64,000 bases of DNA from CALFMR01 sp035550595. GTDB taxonomy: Bacteria; Acidobacteriota; Vicinamibacteria; Vicinamibacterales; SCN-69-37. The stretch's first letter is position 1; the number at the start of each line of letters is the position of its first letter. Below, in pieces: positions 44,084 through 53,035 of this stretch. Under the pieces are notes generated by a model. It was not told where the DNA came from, did no database searches, and was given only the letters and a program-made list of their open reading frames with translations. The translations under genes were made by a program, and so were the position numbers. The stretch covers positions 62,001-126,000 of the forward strand of contig DASZOV010000004.1 in NCBI GenBank assembly GCA_035550595.1. Reading direction: 5' to 3'.

Positions 44084-45576
44084 TACGCCAGCTCTTCCGG
44101 GACGCGTTGAACGGCGGGCGCCGAAGCCGCAAGAGGCGGCGGCACGGAGGCCCCGACCACCGGCTCGACGAACGGCTCGCGCGCGGGCAGATCCGCCACG
44201 ATGTTCGTCCCCCGGCCTGGCTGACTCGTCACGTACATCCCCCCGCCCAATTGCGCGGCGCGTTCACGCATGCTCACCAGACCCAGCCCGCTGCCCATCG
44301 AGAAGCGTCCCGTCCCGATCACGTTGAAGCCCACGCCGTCGTCAGCGATCGAGACGATGAGGCGGGTGCCTTGACGGACGAGGCTGACACGGCACGACGC
44401 CGCGCGTGCGTGCTTGGCAACATTCGTCAGCGCTTCCTGCACGATCCGGTACGCCGCGATCTCGACGTCGGGCGCGAGACGGTCGTCCATCTCTTCGGCG
44501 ACGAACTCCACCGTGACACCGTGTCGCTTTTGAAATCCCTTGACGTACCGTTCGGTCGCCGCGAGAAGGCCGAGGTCGTCGAGTACGGACGGATGCAGCA
44601 TGTGCGAGAGATCGCGGACCGCATGGAGCGCGCGGTCGACGATGGGCCGCGCGTCGTCGAGCACGTCCACGGGGCCGCCGTGGTCGTCGATCGCTCGCTG
44701 CGCCACGGCCAGTTCCACCTTGACGGCGGTGAGCATCTGGCCGATCTCGTCGTGCAGTTCGCGCGCGAGCGCGCGGCGTTCCTGCTCCTGCACCCGGATG
44801 AGTTTCGCCGACAGCCGCTGGAGATCGGCGCGCATGTTGACGTCGCGCACGTGCTGCTCGCCCACGCGCTGTTCGAGCCGGCCGGCGTAGAGGGCGGCGA
44901 GCAGGCCGATGCCGAAGCTCAATGCGAGCGACAGCCCGAACACCTGCCAGATCCGCGCCTGCGTCGACTCGTAAATGGTGTTGATGTCGGCTTGATGGTC
45001 GATGAAGATCGTCTGGTTGATCGCGCCGAGCTCGTCGGCCACCTTGACGATTTCGGCGCGCCTGGGCGTCAGTCGCTCACGCAGGACGCGCCCGGTGCGC
45101 ATCCGCCAATCCGGCCCCGTGTCGGCCAGAAGGCCGGTCATGTCCTGGCGGAGCGCGTCGATCTCCTGACGCAGCCGTCCAACGCGCTGGCCGTCAGGTC
45201 CGTTCTCGCCCATCATCGGGGTGTACATGGCGAGATCTTCCGACGCGCGGTCGAGCGCGAGCTCGATGTTCGATCGCACGGCGTCCGGCGTGGTCGTCGA
45301 CGTGTCGAGGAGCGCGTCGCGCAGGTACAACGTGCTGAGCGTGATCCGGCTGCGTGCGTCGGTGACGAGCTGCTGCGCCCGCATGTACCCCCGGCTGCAC
45401 GTGTTGGCTTGCTCTTCGAGATCCGCCACGCGGCGGCCGAAGTACACGCCCGCCGAGAGCCAGACGGCGAACGTCAGACCGATGCCGACGATGATGGCAA
45501 TCCGGAATGGCGGCCGTCGGATGACGGCAGCGGTCGGCGCGTCCACGCCCACGGCCGCGTCCGCCGTAGGGGCCAT
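44083..45576 (-). CDS. Sensor histidine kinase (HisKA_3, NarX-type)
   Basis: An ATG at 45576 with AGGGA upstream is preferred over the TTG at 45615. The 497-residue membrane protein has a helix near residues 25-45 (FRIAIIVGIGLTFAVWLSAGVYF), a periplasmic helical region (about 50-210), a second helix (VFGLSLALSFGIGLLAALYAG), and the HisKA_3 dimerisation part with the phospho-His in ALARELHDEIGQMLTAVKVEL. Its ATPase has IVQEALTNVAKHARA, IADDGVGF and GLGLVSMRERAAQLGG. The C-terminal 40 residues are Pro/Ala-rich. It phosphorylates the adjacent response regulator. Confidence 0.93.
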   Translation of the reverse strand: MAPTADAAVGVDAPTAAVIRRPPFRIAIIVGIGLTFAVWLSAGVYFGRRVADLEEQANTCSRGYMRAQQLVTDARSRITLSTLYLRDALLDTSTTTPDAVRSNIELALDRASEDLAMYTPMMGENGPDGQRVGRLRQEIDALRQDMTGLLADTGPDWRMRTGRVLRERLTPRRAEIVKVADELGAINQTIFIDHQADINTIYESTQARIWQVFGLSLALSFGIGLLAALYAGRLEQRVGEQHVRDVNMRADLQRLSAKLIRVQEQERRALARELHDEIGQMLTAVKVELAVAQRAIDDHGGPVDVLDDARPIVDRALHAVRDLSHMLHPSVLDDLGLLAATERYVKGFQKRHGVTVEFVAEEMDDRLAPDVEIAAYRIVQEALTNVAKHARAASCRVSLVRQGTRLIVSIADDGVGFNVIGTGRFSMGSGLGLVSMRERAAQLGGGMYVTSQPGRGTNIVADLPAREPFVEPVVGASVPPPLAASAPAVQRVPEELA

Positions 45577-45742
45577 CCCGAGATCCCTATCGAGCACGGG
45601 GCGATTATCACCCAAAGTTCAGACACTGGTCGGTAGTAATGTCACAAAAATATAACGGTAGCCGATGACTGAAAACGCGGTATCGGTCCGTCGCTGGCCG
45701 GCACGTGGGTCGGCCCCTATGATGGCGGGCGGGGCATCGCGG

Positions 45743-46870
45743 TTACCGCCCCTCGAGCACCCGCACCACTGCGTCGAAGGCCGGCTTGGGCTGGTGTTGG
45801 CGGTCCCAGAGCAGCGGGTAGTTCATCCGGCCGCGATTCAGCCACGAGTCGCCGTCGCTCACGCCCCAGAACGTCACACGCCGGATCTCGTCGCGGTGCC
45901 GCAGCACCATCCGGAAGATGTCGGCATAGCGGTTGGCGAGCTTCTGCTGGACCTCGTCCGGCAGGCCGTTCGCATACAGGTTCGTCTTCGCGATGGCGTC
46001 AGCGCGCGCGGCCGCGTCGAGGTCCTGCAGGTTCGGCGTCGGCGGCAACAGGTTGATGTCGAGCTCGGTCAACATCGCCTTGATGCCGGCCGCCTGCAAG
46101 TCGGTGATGATCGCCTCGATTTGATCCATCGTCGGCGTGTCGAGCGACCAGTGACCCTGGACGCCGATGGCGTCGACGCGCAGCCCCTGGCGCCGCAGAT
46201 CCTGCACGAGACGGATCGCGCCAGCCCGCTTCTCGGGCTTCCACAGGTTGTACTCGTTGTAATAGAGCTCGGCGTCGGGATCGGCCGCGTGCGCGAACTC
46301 GAACGCGCGCGCGACGTAGTCGTCGCCGATGCCGCGGTGCCACGGCGAGTCGCGCAGCGTGCCGTCCTCGGCCAGCGCCTCGTTGACGACGTCCCAGCCA
46401 TGGATGCGGCCGCGATACCGGCCGACGACGGTCGTGATGTGCTCGCGCATGCGCGCGAGGAGCGTGTCGCGATCGGCGGGCGCGCCGTTCTCGCCGGCGA
46501 ACACCCAGGCGGGCGTCTGCTGATGCCAGACGAGGTTGTGCCCGATGACCGTCATGCCGTGCGACTCGCCGAAGGCGACGTAGCGATCCTGCGCGTCGAA
46601 CGTGAAGCGATCGGCGGCCGGATGGACGGACTGGAACTTGAGGAGGTTCTCCGGCGTGGTCGCGTTGAACTGCTTCGTGATGATGGCGACGCCAGCCGTG
46701 TCCACGCCGTCGCTCTGGCGCTGGTTGATGGCCGCGCCGACGAGGATGCCGGGCGGCATCAGATCTTTCAACGCGGGCGCGGCGTCCTGCGCCCGAAGAT
46801 GGAACGGCACGGCAAGAGTCGCCGCGGCGAGCGCAGCGGCGGCGACGTACGCGGATGGACGGGTCATCAT
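45743..46870 (-). CDS. GH10 endo-1,4-beta-xylanase
   Basis: The 375-residue secreted enzyme has a signal peptide (to about residue 27) and the GH10 TIM barrel: FNATTPENLLKF, VIGHNLVWHQQTPAWVF, acid/base Glu164 in WDVVNEAL, YYNEYNLW, DAIGVQGHW and nucleophile Glu269 in MLTELDI, then VTFWGVSDGDSWLN. It cleaves xylan backbones. AGGAG precedes the ATG by 5-6 bases. The leader contains tandem copies of the two-hairpin element whose 3' end touches the ribosome site. Confidence 0.96.
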   Translation of the reverse strand: MMTRPSAYVAAAALAAATLAVPFHLRAQDAAPALKDLMPPGILVGAAINQRQSDGVDTAGVAIITKQFNATTPENLLKFQSVHPAADRFTFDAQDRYVAFGESHGMTVIGHNLVWHQQTPAWVFAGENGAPADRDTLLARMREHITTVVGRYRGRIHGWDVVNEALAEDGTLRDSPWHRGIGDDYVARAFEFAHAADPDAELYYNEYNLWKPEKRAGAIRLVQDLRRQGLRVDAIGVQGHWSLDTPTMDQIEAIITDLQAAGIKAMLTELDINLLPPTPNLQDLDAAARADAIAKTNLYANGLPDEVQQKLANRYADIFRMVLRHRDEIRRVTFWGVSDGDSWLNRGRMNYPLLWDRQHQPKPAFDAVVRVLEGR

Positions 46871-46875
46871 CGGGC

Positions 46876-47163
46876 TCCTGTCATCTTCATTTGCAGTGCG
46901 CTGGCCATCTTTGTCTTAGCCGCTCGCTGGGCCGCCGCGTCTCGTGTCATCTTCTTTGCAATGCGCTGGGGCCCCACCCCCAGCGCCACGGCGCTTCGCC
47001 GCCCTCGCTACGCTCGGGGGCTCGCGGTGTCATCTTTTCTTGATTGCTCGCGGGGCCCCACCCCCGCTCGCCCGCTCAGCGCCGCTCCTCCGTCGCGGGC
47101 TTCGCGGACTTCGTTTGATTGCTCGGCACCCTCACTGCGTTCGGGGGCTCGCGGTGTCATCTA
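46876..47163 (-). repeat. Two-hairpin element, tandem array (copies 4a-4c)
   Basis: At least three units are read on the minus strand, each delimited by GATGAC. The middle unit has P2 GCGCTGGGG/CCCCAGCGC (46963-46971/46978-46986) and P1 near 47001-47017. The distal unit has a shorter P2 (47050-47055/47062-47067) and a P1 with the A-T variant (CCCGAAC, GCA loop, GTGAGGG). The proximal unit (46876-46945) is truncated. The array occupies most of the gap between xylanase start and GH3 stop. Confidence 0.82.
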
Positions 47164-47175
47164 AGTTCAAAAGTC

Positions 47176-47226
47176 CCTTCGCGATCTTCGCGTCTTCGCG
47201 TGAGGCTTCCGGCTTCTGGCTTTTCG
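47176..47226. repeat. CGCGAAG-type repeat and CTTCTGG heptads
   Basis: CCCTTCGCGATCTTCGCGTC is followed by TTCGCGTGAGG and then by heptads CTTCCGG, CTTCTGG, CTTTTCG at 47206-47226. The block abuts the GH3 stop codon. Confidence 0.65.
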
Positions 47227-49599
47227 TCACCGCTCAACTACGTCGAGCGTCGCGGGCGTCAGTTGATCTGAATTCGTGCCGACGAGGATCTCGAAGCGGC
47301 CCGGTTCGACGACGCGCTCCATGTGGCGATTGATGAGCGACAGCTCGTTCGGGCCGACCGTGAACGTCACCGTCTTGGTCTGACCGGGATCGAGCGTCAC
47401 GCGTTCGAAGCCGCGAAGCTCTTTCACCGGTCGTACGACGGAGCTGACGACGTCGTGCACGTACATCTGGACGACTTCGTCGCCCTTGCGCGTGCCCGTG
47501 TTCGTCACGTTGACGGTCACCGTGGCCTGGCCCGCGGGGCCGATCGTGGTGGGCGAGACGACCGGCGTCGAGAGCGCGAACGTCGTGTAGCTGAGGCCGC
47601 GGCCGAACGCCCAGAGCGGCGCGCGCGTGACGTCGAGATACGAGCGGAACGACGTGGGTGCGCGGTTGTAGAAGACGGGCAACTGTCCCGACTCGCGCGG
47701 GAAGCTCGCCGGCAGCTTGCCGCCGGGGTTGATGTCCCCAAAGAGCGCGCGGCCGAGCGCGGTGCCGCCTTCCTGGCCGAGATACCACGTCTCGAGCACG
47801 GCGGCTGCGCCTTCGGCGAGGCGCGTGACGGCCAGCGGCCGGCCGTTGACGAGGACCCCGATGACCGGTTTGCCGGTTGCGAGCATTGCGTCGACGAGCT
47901 CGGGCTGCTGACTCATGAGCGTGAGGTCGGCGACATCACCCAGGTGAGTGTCGGAGTACGCCTCGCGCGACGTGGATTCGTTCGTGCCGACGACGAGGAC
48001 GATGGCGTCCGCGTGCCGCGCGACGGCGACGGCGTCCTGGATCCGCTGGCGATTCTTCACCGGGTCGCCGAAGGTCACTTGATCCTGCGACCAGTTTGGC
48101 GGCGTCTCCGTGATGCGGACGCCTTCTGAATAGAGAACCTTGATGCCGGAACCGGCGGCGGTCGTGATGCCGGTGAGCACGTCGACGCCGCGTCCGGGAT
48201 CGCCCGCATAGCCGCCGAGGTGCAGGCCCTTGGCGTCGGGGCCGATGACAGCCAGCGTGTGAATCTTCGATCGATCGAGCGGCAGCGTGTTGTTGCGATT
48301 CTCGAGCAGCACGATGGCTTTCTCGGCGGCTTCGAGCGCAACGGCCTGGTGCTCGGGCGTGTTCTGCACGCGCTCGGCTTCGTCCGGGTCGGCAAACGGA
48401 TGCTCGAAGAGTCCGGCCAGGAACTTCGCCGCGAGCACGTGCGACACGGCCGTGTCGATGGTGGACTGGGCGACAACGCCGTTCTTCACGAGATCGACGA
48501 GTGATCCGAACGTATCCGGATCGGGCAGCTCCATGTCGACGCCCGCTTCGATCGCCTGGCGCGCGGCGTCCGCTTTGTCGGCCGCAATGTGATGGCGCGA
48601 CGCGAGCTGTGCGATGGCATCGTAGTCGGAGACGACGACGCCCTGGAAGTTCCATTCGCCGCGAAGGACATCCTTCAAAAGCCACGCGTTGGCGTGCGAC
48701 GGGATGCCGTCGAGATCGTTGTAGCTGGGCATCACGGCGTACGCGCCGGCTTCCTTGATGGCCGCCTCGAACGGCAGGAACAGCTCGGACCGCAGCAGCC
48801 GTTCGGGGATGAGACTCGGTGCCGTGTTGATGCCGCCTTCGTGCGAGCCATGACCCGAGAAGTGCTTGAGCGTCGCAAGCACCTTGTCGGGCGCGAGCGG
48901 CAGGCTCGTGCCCTGGTAGCCGCGCACGGCCGCGACACCCAGACGAGAGACGAGGTACGGATCCTCGCCATACGTCTCTTCGAATCGTCCCCAGCGTGGG
49001 TCGCGCGCCAGGTCGACGATCGGCGCGAGCACTTCCTGCACGCCACGCGTCCGTGCTTCGAGAGCGGCGACGCTCATCACGCGCTCGAGGAGCGCCGGAT
49101 CCCATGTGCTCGCCAGACCGATCGGCACGGGAAACACTGTTGCTCCAGGCGCCACCAGTCCATGGACAGCTTCTTCGTGGAACATCACCGGGATGCCGAG
49201 CCGCGTGTGCTCGATCACCCAGTGCTGGACGGCGTTGATGAACTCGGCTTCCTCGCGCGCCGATCGCGTGCGCGGCCCGGTCGGCGTGCCCGCCCATTCG
49301 CTCGGGCGTGAGATCTCGCCGATGCCGTGTCCGAGCAGGCCTTCGGCTTTCGCCGGATCGAAGTGTCCCGTGGCGTCCTGGAACTCCGTGCGCCGCTGCC
49401 AGATGCCCTCGAGCTGCGCGACTTTTTCTTCGAGCGTCATGCGCGAGACGAGGTCAGCCACGCGATCGGCGACCGGTCGCGACGCGTCGCGATAGACGGG
49501 CGGCGTTTGGGCCCGGCCGACGACGCCGAGCGAGATGGCCAGGCACGAAAGAGCAGTGACGAACGAAGCAGCCGCAGCGCGGCGGCGAAGCATCAACAT
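47227..49599 (-). CDS. GH3 family beta-glucosidase/xylosidase
   Basis: The 790-residue secreted enzyme has a signal peptide (to about residue 31), the N-terminal GH3 TIM barrel (VADLVSRMTLEEKVAQL, KHFSGHGSHEGG and nucleophile Asp325 in VVVSDYDAIA), the second alpha/beta domain (VIGPDAKGLHLGGYAGDPG) and a fibronectin-III-like domain (VTVNVTNTGTRKGDEVVQMYVHD). It removes beta-linked glucose or xylose from oligosaccharides and would finish xylan digestion begun by the GH10 neighbour downstream. Confidence 0.95.
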   Translation of the reverse strand: MLMLRRRAAAASFVTALSCLAISLGVVGRAQTPPVYRDASRPVADRVADLVSRMTLEEKVAQLEGIWQRRTEFQDATGHFDPAKAEGLLGHGIGEISRPSEWAGTPTGPRTRSAREEAEFINAVQHWVIEHTRLGIPVMFHEEAVHGLVAPGATVFPVPIGLASTWDPALLERVMSVAALEARTRGVQEVLAPIVDLARDPRWGRFEETYGEDPYLVSRLGVAAVRGYQGTSLPLAPDKVLATLKHFSGHGSHEGGINTAPSLIPERLLRSELFLPFEAAIKEAGAYAVMPSYNDLDGIPSHANAWLLKDVLRGEWNFQGVVVSDYDAIAQLASRHHIAADKADAARQAIEAGVDMELPDPDTFGSLVDLVKNGVVAQSTIDTAVSHVLAAKFLAGLFEHPFADPDEAERVQNTPEHQAVALEAAEKAIVLLENRNNTLPLDRSKIHTLAVIGPDAKGLHLGGYAGDPGRGVDVLTGITTAAGSGIKVLYSEGVRITETPPNWSQDQVTFGDPVKNRQRIQDAVAVARHADAIVLVVGTNESTSREAYSDTHLGDVADLTLMSQQPELVDAMLATGKPVIGVLVNGRPLAVTRLAEGAAAVLETWYLGQEGGTALGRALFGDINPGGKLPASFPRESGQLPVFYNRAPTSFRSYLDVTRAPLWAFGRGLSYTTFALSTPVVSPTTIGPAGQATVTVNVTNTGTRKGDEVVQMYVHDVVSSVVRPVKELRGFERVTLDPGQTKTVTFTVGPNELSLINRHMERVVEPGRFEILVGTNSDQLTPATLDVVER

Positions 49600-49693
49600 G
49601 ATGAACGACCACGCGGCCAGCGATCGGCCGGAGACAGGATGGAGCGTGAACGGCCGCTAGGATAGGCGATTCGGCCCGCCTGGTCCAGTCACA

Positions 49694-49720
49694 GGCGCCG
49701 CTGCGATATGATGCGGCGCC
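49694..49720 (+). promoter_or_regulatory. Palindrome containing a -10 sequence
   Basis: GGCGCCGC (49694-49701) and GCGGCGCC (49713-49720) are perfect 8-base inverted arms around TGCGATATGAT, which holds TATGAT at 49707-49712. It lies between the divergent GH3 and propeller genes, so it may be an operator-promoter. GCGATATGAT recurs at 17701. Confidence 0.5.
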
Positions 49721-49734
49721 CGCTGAGAAAAGTT

Positions 49735-49822
49735 GATACCGCGAGGCCCCGAACGTAGTGAGGGTGCCGAAGCGCGTAGGCGCGGGGGTGGGGCCCCGCG
49801 CCACTGCAAAAAAGAAGATGAC
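49735..49822 (+). repeat. Two-hairpin element (copy 5)
   Basis: P1 at 49748-49764 is the A-T variant (CCCGAAC, GTA loop, GTGAGGG). P2 is a perfect 9-bp stem GGCGCGGGG/CCCCGCGCC (49779-49787/49794-49802) around GTGGGG. It ends in AAGAAGATGAC 27 bases before the propeller gene ATG, in its leader. Confidence 0.88.
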
Positions 49823-49849
49823 ACGCGGCGAATGCTGAGGAGACACGAG

Positions 49850-50818
49850 ATGCTCGCACGTACATGCACGTCGTTGCTGCTGGCGGCCTCGGCCGCCGTG
49901 CTCGTCGTCCTGGCCGTCCCGGCGGTCCGTGCCCAGCGCCGGCAGCAACCGCGCTATGCGAGCACGATCTTCGTCTACGACTTCGCCACGCACGCGTCGA
50001 AGGCGATTCATCACGCCGACGACGTCTGGGAGGCGCCCAACTGGATCCGTGACGGCCGGTTCCTCCTGTCGAACTCCGGCGGCAAGCTGTACCGCGTGCC
50101 GATCGATGGCGGCGAGCCGGTCGCGCTCGCGCTCGATCCGTCGCTCCGCGCGAACAACGATCACGATTTTTCGCCCGACGGCCGCCAGCTCGCTTTCTCC
50201 GCGTCGTCGTCGACGTCGCGCGGATCGCAGGTGTACGTGGCGAACGCCGACGGCACGAACGCACGGCTCGTCGTGTCCGAGACGCCGAGCTACTTCCACG
50301 GCTGGTCGCCGGACGGCAAGTACCTGACGGTCGTCGCCAATCGCGACGGCAAGCAGTACGACCTGTATCGCGTGCTCGCGACCGGCGGACCGCAGGATCG
50401 ACTGACGTCCGATCCCGCGTACGACGACGGGACGGACTACTCGCCGGATGGCAAGTGGATCTACTTCAATTCAGATCGCGGCGGCGGCTGGAACATCTGG
50501 CGCATGCCGGCCGATGGCGCTGGTCCGAACGACGCACGCGCGCAGCAGATCACGAACGACGAGCTCGAGGACTGGTTCCCGCATCCGTCGCCCGACGGCA
50601 AGCACCTGCTGTTCGTCTCGTTCCCGCACGGGACCGAGACGCACAACGACCGCGACAAGGCGGTCCAGATCCGGATGATCCCGCTGCCGGGCGACACGGT
50701 CACGCCATCCACGCCCGAAGTCGTCGTCGAACTCACGGGCGGACAAGGCACGATGAACGTGAACTCGTGGTCGCCGGATTCGACGAAGTTCGCGTACGTG
50801 GGGTACGAGGGACGGTAG
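49850..50818 (+). CDS. Secreted TolB/WD40-like beta-propeller protein
   Basis: The ATG at 49850 with GAGGAG upstream is chosen because in-frame codons further upstream come from the two-hairpin element. The 322-residue protein has a signal peptide (to about residue 28) and repeated PD40-type blades: ANNDHDFSPDGRQLAFSA, HGWSPDGKYLTVVA, DGTDYSPDGKWIYFNSDRGGGWNIWRMPADG and WFPHPSPDGKHLLFVSFP. Such periplasmic propellers bind partners or sugars; no catalytic residues are visible. It is divergent from the GH3 gene. Confidence 0.9.
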   Translation: MLARTCTSLLLAASAAVLVVLAVPAVRAQRRQQPRYASTIFVYDFATHASKAIHHADDVWEAPNWIRDGRFLLSNSGGKLYRVPIDGGEPVALALDPSLRANNDHDFSPDGRQLAFSASSSTSRGSQVYVANADGTNARLVVSETPSYFHGWSPDGKYLTVVANRDGKQYDLYRVLATGGPQDRLTSDPAYDDGTDYSPDGKWIYFNSDRGGGWNIWRMPADGAGPNDARAQQITNDELEDWFPHPSPDGKHLLFVSFPHGTETHNDRDKAVQIRMIPLPGDTVTPSTPEVVVELTGGQGTMNVNSWSPDSTKFAYVGYEGR

Positions 50819-50821
50819 GGA

Positions 50822-50938
50822 AACTTCGAACTTCGAACTTCGAACTACGAACTGGGTGCCAAGTTCGCTGGGGCAGCACTTCGGGACCCCAAGGGGAGAA
50901 CCAATTTCCGAGTTCGAACTTCAAAGTTCGAAGTTGAC
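50822..50938. repeat. Inverted heptad-array element (copy 5)
   Basis: CTTCGAACTTCGAACTTCGA in the left arm and AGTTCGAACTTCAAAGTTCG then AAGTTGAC in the right arm surround a centre containing CTGGGGCAGCACTTCGGGAC. The element fills the gap between the convergent propeller and amidohydrolase genes. Confidence 0.75.
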
Positions 50939-50940
50939 GA

Positions 50941-51777
50941 TCAACGAGGCTGCGTCAGTCTCCAGAACCTCACTGCCGTCCCTCCCAGCACGGCGTCGCG
51001 TTCCGCTTCAGACCAGTTCGCCAGCGCGTCGATGACGAGCGTCATCGTGCGCGCGTAGTCGGCGGCGAGCGTGCAGACGGGCCAGTCCGATCCGATCATC
51101 AGGCGGTCCGGTCCGAACGCCTCGCACGCGGTCTCGATGTACGGCCGGAGGGTGGCGGTCGTCCACGTCCGCCAGTCGGCTTCGGTGACGAGCCCGGACA
51201 ACTTGCAGCAGACGTTCGGCAGCTCCGCGAGCCGGCGCAGTTGCGTCTGCCACGCGTCGAGGCGGCCGCGGCGGATGTCGGGCTTGCCAACGTGATCGAG
51301 CACGAACCGTTGCCGCGGGAAGCTCCGAACGAAATCGATCGCGGCCGGCATCTGGCGTTCGTAGATGAGGACGTCGTACGGCAGGTCGTGGCGCTCGAGC
51401 GCGGCGATGCCGCGGCGGAACGCCGGACGCGCGAGGAAGTCGTCCGGCTCGCTCTGCACGACGTGCCGCAGGCCGACGAGCTTGGGGTGCGCGACGGCCA
51501 CCTCGATCTGCCGCTCCACGTCGGCCGCCCGGAAGTCCACCCAGCCGACAACGCCCGCAATCGACGGATATCGGTCCGCGAGGTCGAGCAGCCGCCTCGT
51601 CTCGAGCGGCGACTGCGAAGCCTGCACGGCGACCGCCGCGTCGAAGCCCATCGCGGCCATGTCGGGCGCCACGTCCTCGGGAAGGAAATCGCGTCGGAGC
51701 GGCGTCATCGTCGCGTCGATCCAGTCGTACTCGACGGGGTCGTAGCGCCAGTAGTGCTGATGAGCGTCGATGCGCAT
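50941..51777 (-). CDS. Amidohydrolase, L-fuconolactonase-like
   Basis: The ATG at 51777 follows AAGGA by 6 bases. The 278-residue TIM-barrel metal hydrolase shows MRIDAHQHYWRYDP (HxH), VAVQASQSPLETRRLLDLAD, GVVGWVDFRA, GLRHVVQSEPDDFL, FVLDHVGKPDIRRG, CKLSGLVTEADW and RLMIGSDWPVCTLAADY. This is the COG3618 group that opens sugar lactones such as L-fuconolactone or L-rhamnonolactone. It is divergent from the sugar transport operon, consistent with catabolism of the imported sugar; together with GH95 it would suit L-fucose use (inference). Confidence 0.9.
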   Translation of the reverse strand: MRIDAHQHYWRYDPVEYDWIDATMTPLRRDFLPEDVAPDMAAMGFDAAVAVQASQSPLETRRLLDLADRYPSIAGVVGWVDFRAADVERQIEVAVAHPKLVGLRHVVQSEPDDFLARPAFRRGIAALERHDLPYDVLIYERQMPAAIDFVRSFPRQRFVLDHVGKPDIRRGRLDAWQTQLRRLAELPNVCCKLSGLVTEADWRTWTTATLRPYIETACEAFGPDRLMIGSDWPVCTLAADYARTMTLVIDALANWSEAERDAVLGGTAVRFWRLTQPR

Positions 51778-52013
51778 GAGCAATCCTTCATCCGGCCCGA
51801 ATGACGTTCCGCCGTCGACGGCCCGCGCAACGAGCGGCCGGCCGGCGTGAGACGCGATCATCCCGCCGGGCGGCATGCTTGACAAGGCCCGCTCATTCGA
51901 GTCTCTTAGAGCGCGTTGCCGGCGCCCGCCCCGGCGCGCCTGGCGGGCGCGCGCCCAGCGGTCCACCGCCGCTCGACGTTCGAACGCCCGGACGACTGAC
52001 GCACGCGAGATCC
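51778..52013. other. Divergent intergenic region of the sugar operon
   Basis: The 236-bp gap separates the divergent lactonase and transport genes and should contain both promoters. The plus strand is open across it in the frame of the binding-protein gene, but those codons lack the binding-protein pattern and a signal. I found no clear promoter or operator by eye. Confidence 0.4.
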
Positions 52014-53009
52014 ATGTCCATTCGAAAGCCCCTGCTCGTTCTGTTGGCTCTACTGCCGCTCGTCTCGATCAGCGCCGCCTGCGGGCGCTCCGGCTCGACG
52101 ACCGGCACGCCGGCCAAGCCCGTCATCGCCGTCATCCCGAAGGGGACGACGCACGAGTATTGGAAATCGGTGCACGCCGGCGCGGTGAAAGCCGCGCGCG
52201 ATCACGGCGCGGAGATCATCTGGAAAGGTCCGATCCGCGAAGACGACCGCGACGAGCAAGTGAAAGTGGTCGAAACGTTCCTCGCGCAGAAGATCGACGG
52301 CATCGTCATCGCACCGCTCGACGATCGCGCGCTCGTGCCCGTGTTGAAGGACGCCGCCGCGCGTCATATCCCGGTCGTCATCGTCGACTCGGACGTGAAG
52401 TGGGACGGCTACCTGAGTTTCGTCGCGACCGACAACGAGAAGGCCGGCGGTCTCGCCGCTGAACGGCTCGGCGAAGTACTCGGCGGCAAGGGCAAGGTCG
52501 TGATGATGCGTTATCAGGAAGGCTCGGCCAGCACGATGGCGCGCGAGGCCGGGTTCCTGTCCACGCTCGCGGCCAAGTTCCCGAACATCAAGGTCGTTTC
52601 CGACAACCAGTACGGCGGCGCGACGACTGAAACCGCCTACGCCACGGCCGAGTCGCTGCTCGCGACTTATGCGGACGTGGACGGCGTCTTCTGTCCCAAT
52701 GAGTCGACGGCCTTCGGCATGCTGCTCGCGATTCAAGCCGCGGGCCGCGCGGGCAAGATCCATCTCGTCGGCTTCGACGCGAGCGACAAGCTCATCGAAG
52801 GCCTGCGCCAGGGCAACATCGACGGGCTCGTCGTGCAGAATCCCTTCCGCATGGGCGAAACCGGCGTGAACTTCCTGCTGCAGTCGCTCAACGGCCAAAC
52901 CGTCCCGCGCCGCGTCGATACGGGTGCGACGATGGTGACGCGGGAGAACATGGACCAGCCGGAGGTCAAAGCGCTCCTCCAACCGGACCTGGCCGCCTAT
53001 CTGAACTGA
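52014..53009 (+). CDS. Sugar ABC transporter substrate-binding lipoprotein
   Basis: The 331-residue protein begins with a lipoprotein signal ending in ISAAC (lipobox Cys near residue 24). The mature part has the periplasmic-binding-protein 4 fold: VIAVIPKGTTHEYWKSVHAGAVKAA, FLAQKIDGIVIAPLDDRALV, VVIVDSDV, FVATDNEKAGGLAAERL, VDGVFCPNESTAFGML and IHLVGFDASDKLIEGLRQGNIDGLVVQNPF. It resembles RbsB-type ribose/xylose binders. It is anchored to the membrane and delivers sugar to the next two gene products. The start at 52014 is chosen for the signal peptide. Confidence 0.95.
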   Translation: MSIRKPLLVLLALLPLVSISAACGRSGSTTGTPAKPVIAVIPKGTTHEYWKSVHAGAVKAARDHGAEIIWKGPIREDDRDEQVKVVETFLAQKIDGIVIAPLDDRALVPVLKDAAARHIPVVIVDSDVKWDGYLSFVATDNEKAGGLAAERLGEVLGGKGKVVMMRYQEGSASTMAREAGFLSTLAAKFPNIKVVSDNQYGGATTETAYATAESLLATYADVDGVFCPNESTAFGMLLAIQAAGRAGKIHLVGFDASDKLIEGLRQGNIDGLVVQNPFRMGETGVNFLLQSLNGQTVPRRVDTGATMVTRENMDQPEVKALLQPDLAAYLN

Positions 53010-53035
53010 CCGGTTCGATTCGTCGCGCACTGCTC

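Noticed and set aside
45576..45615. TTG start giving a longer histidine kinase
   Set aside because: The ATG at 45576 has a ribosome site, and the extra 13 residues add nothing to the domain.
49733..49849. N-terminal extension of the propeller protein
   Set aside because: Those codons come from the two-hairpin element, and the signal peptide starts only at 49850.
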